Below are positions 56,644 to 64,000 of a DNA stretch of 64,000 nt, in pieces. The notes below the pieces were generated by a model. It ran no database searches. It was not told the origin of the DNA and saw nothing but the letters and a program-made list of their open reading frames with translations. Numbering within the stretch: position 1 is the first letter of the stretch; every line of letters begins with the position of its first letter. Position numbers and translations under genes: made by a program. Location of the stretch: NCBI RefSeq assembly GCF_026230105.1, contig NC_079476.1, positions 2,563,209-2,627,208 of the forward strand, in the 5' to 3' direction. This stretch comes from Diorhabda sublineata (lineage: Eukaryota; Arthropoda; Insecta; Coleoptera; Chrysomelidae).

Positions 56644-57674
56644 TCTATATATCTATAAAAGAGAATGTCCTGACTGACTGACTGATTCATTCACTCATCA
56701 ACGTCCAGCCAAGGCTATTAAAGATAGAGACATGAAATCATGTTTGTATCGGTGTGTAGAGGTGCGCTAAGAAAGGATTTTGCGAAATTTTGATTTGAAA
56801 GGGGTAAATTTCGATTTCAAAGGGGTAAAACAGGGTATGTTTGAAAATTCGATTTTTTCGTTTTTCTCGGCGGCTAATTGAGATATCGACTCCGTTTTTG
56901 CACTAAAATATTCTCCGTATAAATACCTAAAAACCAGTTTCTAATTTCCGCGATTTTCAAAATTCGACTTGGTTTCGAAGAGTTTAAAGAGTTGGACAAA
57001 AATTTTTATTACGGAATCATATATTTAGCAATTCTTCATGACGAAATGAGATATCAAAGCGGTTCTTTTTTACAAATGGGTCCCGTGAGAATATCTAAAA
57101 ATTATCTCCGTTTTTGGAAATTTATTTTTGATTTCTTCAATAAGGGTTAAATTCATTCGATGGAGAATGCATGGAGTTTCGATCTATGGATTCTGTGCTA
57201 CAATTTGATAATGCTGAGCAATACCCATCAGAGTTCATAAACACACTCAATCCTCTAGGTTTCCCGTCACATAGACTTATTCTAAAGGTTGGAACGCCGA
57301 TAATGTTTTCACGAAATCCTTTTAAACTTTGAAACGGTATGACGTGTAAACGCTCTTCAGAAAAACGTAATCGAGGCTACAATTATAATCAAAATGTGCC
57401 AGAGGGGATTCAGTCTTTATATCACGCATACCCCTTATACCTTCAGACTACCCTTTTGCAATTTAAAAGAATACAATTCCCTATTAGAGTCTGTTTTGCT
57501 ATGATAATTAGTAAATCACAAGGTCAATTTTGAAAAGTGGCAGGAATCGATTTGATCTTTTCTTTATGACACTTGACAAATTGAATCAATGCATAGAATA
57601 CAAAAGTCATTTCTCATTGAATTATCTCTATTCAGCAATAAACCGTGGGCGAAGCCGCAACGGGTATTGCTAGT
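56644..57674 (+). mobile_element. Helitron relic with helicase C-terminal fragment
   Basis: The 5' end TCTATATATCTATAAAAGAG follows an A, and the 3' end is CTAGT followed by T, the A|T target rule of Helitrons. A GC-rich terminal stem (CCGTGGGCGAAGCCGCAACGGG) precedes CTAGT. The + strand encodes late Rep/helicase text: FINTLNPLGFPSHRLILKVG-like (frame-broken) and FPIRVCFAMIISKSQGQF. Internally deleted to about 1.03 kb. Confidence 0.85.
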
Positions 57675-58102
57675 TTTACATATAAATCAAAGAGTCGACG
57701 AAATTTTTGTTAAAAATTCTACTGATGATACTCGATTTGTAACCAGTAGACTTAACGAGCAATTAGTCTAGTCTGTAGGTGACATTTCTCTCATGACTAA
57801 TGGCTGTATTTCGTATCCCCATTAATTAAGATCATCAGTGTTGTTGGAGTATTCTCATTAAACAAATTTTGTTTTAATTATGCTGAGAACTGACATTGTG
57901 CACCTTACGTGCTAATGGAAACCCTCTACATTCTTTTGAAATATTCCAAACAAAGTCTTCCACTTCTCTTCGTGTACAGTAATCAGACCAACCCTTGCAC
58001 GTTCCATTATCGCCTCCGTTCGTCCTTCTTCGCTTATATTAAATCCCACAGTTATTCGACTATCTTCCTCACTGTTCTCAGTGTGTCGTTGAAAGCGTCA
58101 CG

Positions 58103-58306
58103 ATGCACCCGTCGGCGTCGGGACTTGTCCGGGCATGGCTGCTTTCGGCGCTCGTTGTGCACGTTGCCGTTGCTGGCAATCCTGACGCTAAAAGACTTTA
58201 TGATGACCTCTTATCTAATTACAACAAACTTGTTAGGCCCGTTGTTAATACTTCGGATGTTCTGCGTGTGTGTATCAAGCTCAAACTCAGTCAGCTAATT
58301 GACGTG
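58103..58306 (+). CDS. nAChRalpha: Nicotinic acetylcholine receptor alpha subunit, first coding exon
   Basis: The ATG opens 68 codons ending at a GTAAGC donor (58307), phase 0. Residues 1-24 form a signal peptide (hydrophobic WLLSALVVHVAVA). The mature N terminus NPDAKRLYDDLLSNYNKLVR, then VVNTSDVL (an N-glycosylation site NTS) and IKLKLSQLIDV, is the hallmark of insect nicotinic alpha subunits. These form acetylcholine-gated cation channels at neuronal synapses and are neonicotinoid targets. In many insects the signal peptide and this block are separate exons; here they are fused. The next exon (NLKNQIMTTN...) was not found before the right edge, so intron 1 exceeds 5.7 kb. It belongs to the alpha3/alpha4-like group by impression only. 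Confidence 0.95.
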
Positions 58307-58979
58307 GTAAGCTCCAAACTTTTTTTATATAGAACAACTTCAATACTTCAATTCACCTCAAACATAATCCAACATTTTCATTCAATTGATGACGTTTGAA
58401 AAATTTTTTGGCTGAGATGAGTTATTATGTAACAAGATGAAATAAATATTTATGTAGTTTCGGTATTATTACGTAACAATAATAAAAGACAGATCTAATT
58501 TCATTCAAATTGATATTTTGAGTACTATTTACATCAAATGCTTTATTTAATGACGCAATAGAAAATTAGAGGTTAGAAAGTGGAAAACTTATTCAAATCA
58601 TTATTCTAAACAAGATAATTCTCATATATAGTTTATTCATAAGCTATAAAAAAGTTTCACACCATCATTGGTCAAATTTTATCACCTCTTAGTGCCACAA
58701 TGGAGATTCCAAGATTCTTTTTCAGATTTAGAGAAGATTATTTTCAAAATCCTTAAGGGATAGTACAGTTTTTACATTTTGTGCTAAATCTTAATTCAAT
58801 TTATTCATTCATAATTTGTTCTGTAATCATCAATGATATCGGAAAGCTTATCACTTGGAAACTGGAAATCTCGATGGCGGAAATTGGTATCCTAGTATTG
58901 GAACCAAAAAATCAGATAATGAGATACTAGGGAAGGAAAATAAAGCATAGTCCATGAGTTCTTAGCCTAGTATAGCAAG
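58307..58979. other. Start of nicotinic receptor intron 1
   Basis: AT-rich intronic sequence without recognisable features. Confidence 0.5.
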
Positions 58980-59790
58980 GAAGAAGGACTATAAAAAGTT
59001 GATGCATGTACGGCAATCCTAAAATAATAATATGTATTCAAAATCCCTATTAGCATTAATCGAATGTGTAGAATGCTCAGAATTAAATATTCTTATAGAA
59101 TACAAATCGTTAACAGCTTAGAAAGCACTTTCTAGTAAATTTCCATTCTCGCGAAATGTGGGAATAGATTTAATTTCAATTGGTAAATGATTGTGCATTT
59201 TTCTCGCATTGTACAGTATTGAACATGAAATTGGTCGATAAATATCATGCTCCGCAAGCTGACAGGTATGCAATGATCTTTCTGAAAAAGGAGGAATTGT
59301 CCACAACAAGAATTTTACAGATTCAACGACGTCAAAGGTGATGTTTCTAATAAAAAAGGCAGCAATGTATTTCTGTATGATAAAACTTTAGTTTTAGAAA
59401 CATTGAGACACAGAAAATTAGAATCACTAGATATGGTCCCATGAAGCGCCTTGATCAGGGTTGTTTCAAGAGAAACTAGTATCGCCTGCAAATAGACATA
59501 TTTTACAAAATAGGGCCTAGTACTGAGCCTTGTGGCACTCCACATTCTATTGGATTGCGAGAAGACATCGTTGTATCAACTCTTACAAGCTGACTTCTCC
59601 AAGGTATGACTTAAACCATGCGAGAGGTGTTTCCCTTGGAACCGTAGTACTGCAAATATTATGATGAAAACAATCGAAAGCCTTAGAGAAATTACAAAAA
59701 GTTGTTGCAGTGGAGTGATGGGTGTTTAAACTAGAGTAGACATTATTTGTCCATTTGTTACTCAAAAACCCAATTTATTTTTAAACAGAA
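58980..59790 (-). mobile_element. Non-LTR reverse transcriptase relic
   Basis: Read on the - strand: FCNFSKAFDCFHHN and TPLAWFKSYLGEVS, then CGVPQGSVLGP, followed by a deletion that removes the YADD region, and a C-terminal stretch (SILYNARKMHNHLPIEIK). Order and motifs are those of a Jockey/CR1-clade polymerase. Antisense within the receptor intron. Confidence 0.85.
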
Positions 59791-59929
59791 ATAATAAAAG
59801 CCTCTTTTTCACCAATTTTTCTATTACCCTAGATAACGTGGGAAGGAGTGAAATTGGGTGATGATTCGATACTTGATTTTTTCCGAAAAATTAGCCGCTT
59901 TAAGCATGGAGAGCGCCTTAATCAAGATA

Positions 59930-61140
59930 TTTTTTTTTTCAATTTAATCTCAAATTTACAATCAACTCAAAAAAATACAGAGTAATAAGTAAATGATATG
60001 GTTTCTTGCTAAATGACTTGATGCGGGCACCATCCATTGATGGGTCTCCGTAGATCATTCTATGAAGTCTTCTGGCCAGCGTCTTTTCAATCTTCTCTGT
60101 TCCAATGGATCAGTGTGAAGCTTGGATATTAATGGTTTTTGGTGGTTTTCGTTCTGGTTTTTGTTTCTTATCACTGATGTCTGAATAACTTCATTGATGG
60201 TTGGAATACCAAGGTCTATGTGTAATGTGTGGTTGCTTATAAATCATGGAGCATTGGCTATTATGCGAAGTATTTTAGATTGAAAAGTTGGCAGTATCTT
60301 GGTGTTCGATGGAGTACTGCAACCTCATAGCTCTATGCTATATATCGATATTGGTTTTAGGATGATTTTGTGCATAAGTATCTTATTTTCCATTGTTAAC
60401 TGCGATCATCTGCCATATTTTGATTTTTTAGCTTTCGTATGTGTTTCCTCCAAGTTAAATTTTGGTTCAAGTGTAGTCCAAGGAATTTGACTTCTGTTTT
60501 TACTGGACAGACACCACTTGTTTTGTGGTCAACATGATTTGTCAGTGAAGATTTAGGTGGCATTGTAGCTTTTCTAATGATCTTGTAGGGTCTGTATCTG
60601 AAGACATTATTGCAGTATCATCTGCGAAAGTAGCGATTAGATTATCGTCGGTAGATGGAATATCAGCAGTATACATAAGCTACAGATAAGGGCCAAGGAC
60701 ACTTCCTTGGGGAACACCTGATTTTATGGGTTGATAATTGGATAAGAAGGTTTGAACTTTGACTTAGGTAAGATTTAAGTAAAAGGAAGATATGATGAGG
60801 TTATTTTTGTTTTATTTTGAATAGTAGTCCTTGTTACCATACTTTGTCGAAAGCCTGTTGGATGTCTAAAAATGCCGAAGCACATGATTCCTATTGTTAT
60901 AGTGCTTGCTTGATATTGTTCACTAATCTATGACACTGTTGGATTGTCGAGAGTTTTTCTCTGAATCCAAATTGATCTGCTGGAAACAGTTCTTTAGGTA
61001 TAATTTCAATAATTATATGTAGAAGGATTTTTTCGAAGAGTTTAGATAGTTGTGGTAGTAAACTAATTGGCCTGTATGAGCTGGGTTTATGGTAAGGTGT
61101 GAATGGTTTCGCTAACATGATTATCTGTAAATACTTCCAT
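59930..61140 (-). mobile_element. Jockey-like retrotransposon relic
   Basis: Read on the - strand: KPSSYRPISLLPQLSKLFEK and FPADQFGFREKLSTIQQCHR, then FLDIQQAFDKVW, then a GVPQGS-like block and NLIATFADDTA (catalytic region FADD). Several frameshifts. The 3' end is near 59930-60000, beside a T-rich tract (A-rich on the coding strand). Intronic in the receptor gene, antisense. Confidence 0.88.
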
Positions 61141-62411
61141 TATATCGATAATGATTAATTTGTTTAATCAAGATATAACCTAGAAAATGGTAAACTTTAA
61201 CTGTTGGAAGTTAATTAAAGACCTTCTGGACTCCAAGACATTAGAACAGTCTCAGAAAACACGTTTTTTTATTGCTGATAATAAAACTGAAGTTTCATAA
61301 ATATCTATTTAAGATTTTTCAAAACAATTTATTTCTCACAAAGATGTGATACCACTCAACTTGTTTTTTCACCTTTTTTTTATAAGGAAAGAAAATTTAT
61401 TGCATACCTAGTGTTATTATTAAGTGAAACTATGTTTAAAAATAAATTTAATCAATTAACTTGGCTGGAGATATTGAAAAATCGCTTCATCCATTAACAA
61501 TTACTGAGTAATTTCCAAATTTATCGCAATGAGAAAATTATATGAGATCTAATTTCCTTTTTAGCTATTCTCTTCTGTGTATTCCTAACTTTTGAATTCA
61601 TATCTTTAAAAAAAAATAACCATTGTTGACAAACTTTTCATTATTCAATTTCTTTCAGAATTACTCGCTTTTTAATCATTTTAAATAATTATTTAGCACT
61701 TTTCCTACTTCTTATTGATGGTTCTCTAATTAGAAAATTCAATATCTGGTAGAATATTTGAATAAATTTATTAAAAGATATATAAAAAGGGTGCCAATTA
61801 TCTAACTATCCTTCATTCAATCGATGCATTTACATCCTGTATGATGTATGAAAATTATTCTTTATTTCCAATCAATACATTTTCAAGTAATTAAATGTAC
61901 GTTATGTTTTAAATGGTATTTGTTCGAAAATATCAACTAAATATAAATTACATCTTGAGTAAACCTGTTAGAGATTAAAGAAGCTATATAATCAAGGATG
62001 ACTTAATTTACGTATGGAGGTGCTTTTTAAAATCAACCCCTGGGTTCAAAGCGAATATAAGAAGGGTAAAAGCGAAAATATTTAACATGGTAGAGCTTCG
62101 GTCAATCCATTAACCCCCTAATACGTGCGAGTAACTAGGTCAACCTGTCTTTAAACAAATAATAAATACCGTAAAAGACAAAGTGCTTTCAGGAATGCAC
62201 AATTTTTCGTATCTAGGACGTTCTTTGTTAGAATCGTGTCGCTGTTATAGCTACTTTTGTAGAAAAGTTCATTTTATAGTCTTAAAAGTTCCTGAAAAAT
62301 ATGAACTTGAAATACAGAGTTGTAGTCGCAGAAACTTCCAATTATGAACTCACTTTTTTCAAATACAAGTTTATAGAAATAGGTAATAACAACCAATTAA
62401 AAATAATAACA
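61141..62411. other. Intronic AT-rich DNA
   Basis: No gene, repeat array or transposon recognised. Confidence 0.4.
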
Positions 62412-64000
62412 GAGCAAAACGTTGAGTTCCGGTTCGATAGAGTACAAGAGTTTGAACACCTGGGAGTGAATTAAAGGATTTCACAAAAAATTGGCAAGAG
62501 AAAATTAAACAATCGTCAATAAAACTTCCTTGGTTGAGGCATATAGTCAGAATGGAAGTGAACAGATAGTTGAATAGAGCCTTAACAAAGAGCTCTGGTC
62601 TGATAGAGTACAAGAGTACAAGAGTTTGAATACCTGGGAATGAATTGAAGGATTCTACAAGAAATTGGGAAGAAACAATGAAACAGCTGAAGCTGTAGGA
62701 AACCTCTTAAGGTCCAAAGATATCTCAAGGGAGCTAAGCTAATAATTTACGAGACGGTTATATAATCTACGGTGTTATATGGTAGTGAATGCTGGGTCAT
62801 AAATGAGAAACAGGAAAGCAGGCTAAGATACGAGTGGAACAAGATAAATGCAGAGATTAAAAGATTGTATGGTCAGGCAGAAATCGTCAAAAAACTTTCT
62901 TGGTTGAGACATATGGCCAGAATGGAAGTAAACAGATAGTTGAATAGAGCCTTAAGAAAGAGCTCTGGTCTGATAGAGTACAAGAGTTTGAATATCTGGG
63001 AATGAATTAAACGATTTTACAAGAAATTGGAAAGAAACAATGAAACAGCTGTAGCTGTAGGAAACCTCTTAAGGTCCAAAGATATCTCAAGGGAGCTAAG
63101 CTAATAATTTACAAGACGGTTATATAATCTACGGTGTTATATGGTAGTGAATGCTGGGTCATAAATAAGAAACAGGAAAACAGGCTAAGATACGAGTGGA
63201 ACAAGATAAATGCAGAGATTAAAAGATTGTATGGTCAGGCAGAAATCGTCAAAAAACTTTCTTGGTTGAGACATATGGCCAGAATGGAAGTAAACAGATA
63301 GTTGAATAGAGCCTTAAGAAAGAGCTCTGGTCTGATAGAGTACAAGAGTTTGAATATCTGGGAATGAATTAAACGATTCTACAAGAAATTGGGAAGAAAC
63401 AATGAAACAGCTGTAGCTGTAGGAAACCTCTTAAAGTCCAAAGATATCTAAAGGGAGCTAAGCTAATAATTTACAAGACGGTTATATAATCTACGGTGTT
63501 ATATGGTAGTGAATGCTGGGTCATAAATAAGAAACAAGAAAACAGGCTAAGATACGAGTGGAACAAGATAAATGCAGAGATTAAAAGATTGTATGGTCAG
63601 GCAGAAATCGTCAAAAAACTTTCTTGGTTGAGACATATGGCCAGAATGGAAGTAAACGGATAGTTGAATAGAGCCTTAAGAAAGAGCTCTGGTCTGATAG
63701 AATACAAGAGTTTGAATACCTGCGAATGAATTAAAGGATTCTACAAGAAATTGGGAAGAAACAATGAAACAGCTGTAGCTGTAGGAAACCTCTTAAGGTC
63801 CAAAGATATCTCAAGGGAGCTAAGCTAATAATTTAAAAGACGGTTATATAATCTACGGTGTTATATGGTAGTGAATGCTGGGTCATAAATAAGAAACAAG
63901 AAAACAGGCTAAGATACGAGTGGAACAAGATAAATGCAGAGATTAAAAGATTGTATGGTCAGGCAGAAATCGTCAAAAAACTTTCTTGGTTGAGACATAT
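62412..64000 (+). repeat. Satellite G, 362-bp tandem repeat from a reverse transcriptase 3' end (right edge truncated)
   Basis: GGTTATATAATCTACGGTG recurs at about 62756, 63118, 63480 and 63842, an exact 362-bp period, with a shorter deleted copy at the left end. The unit reads in broken frames as the thumb/C-terminal part of a non-LTR polymerase: FEYLGMN, LYGSECWVINEKQESRL and WLRHMARMEV. Stops occur in every unit. The array continues past the window and lies in the first intron of the nicotinic receptor gene. Confidence 0.93.

Overview
This 64-kb window is eukaryotic nuclear DNA from an arthropod, almost certainly an insect. It is AT-rich, its genes are split by GT-AG introns, and it is crowded with mariner, Tc1, hAT, Helitron, non-LTR and LTR relics. 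The recognisable genes are animal-type: a Rab GEF of the Rabin family, mitochondrial DNA polymerase gamma, a complex III subunit and an insect-style nicotinic receptor alpha subunit. A beetle would fit the repeat-rich character, but I cannot prove the order from the sequence.

Layout. 1-1220: 162-bp satellite, cut by the left edge. 2466-2567: possible orphan first coding exon. 3.1-7.9 kb: mariner relics and a duplicated 300-bp block. 8.1-13.2 kb: large 121/130-bp satellite with higher-order structure. 14.7-29.6 kb: the last six exons of a Rabin3/Rabin8-like gene on the + strand. Its introns hold a long-TIR Tc1-mariner-type element, an inverted-repeat element, a 310-bp AT-rich satellite, a 200-bp satellite made from a Tc1-type transposase fragment, and several transposon relics. 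31.3-31.8 kb: two-exon UQCRQ gene on the - strand. 32.9-40.4 kb: complete five-exon POLG gene on the + strand, divergent from UQCRQ. 40.6-45 kb: LTR, Tc1, non-LTR and MITE debris, including a hammerhead-ribozyme-like core. 45.4-46.1 kb: intronless, open CAP-like ORF on the - strand. 46.3-52.3 kb: a MITE, a mariner with a hAT nested inside it, an 18-copy 101-bp satellite and a second near full-span mariner relic. 52.6-57.7 kb: long-TIR element, hAT-like relic and Helitron. 58.1 kb: first coding exon of a nicotinic acetylcholine receptor alpha subunit on the + strand. 59-61.1 kb: two non-LTR reverse transcriptase relics. 62.4-64 kb: 362-bp satellite made from a reverse-transcriptase 3' end, cut by the right edge.

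How the parts relate. UQCRQ and POLG are both nuclear genes for mitochondrial proteins and are arranged head to head. Rabin and the nicotinic receptor act in vesicle trafficking and neural signalling; nothing suggests an operon or a joint pathway. The most unusual features are the number of satellites apparently born from transposon fragments (200-bp, 362-bp and about 52-bp arrays), the CAP-derived single-exon ORF, the hammerhead-like core and a 67-nt-arm hairpin inside a POLG intron. I found no clear new multi-gene system.
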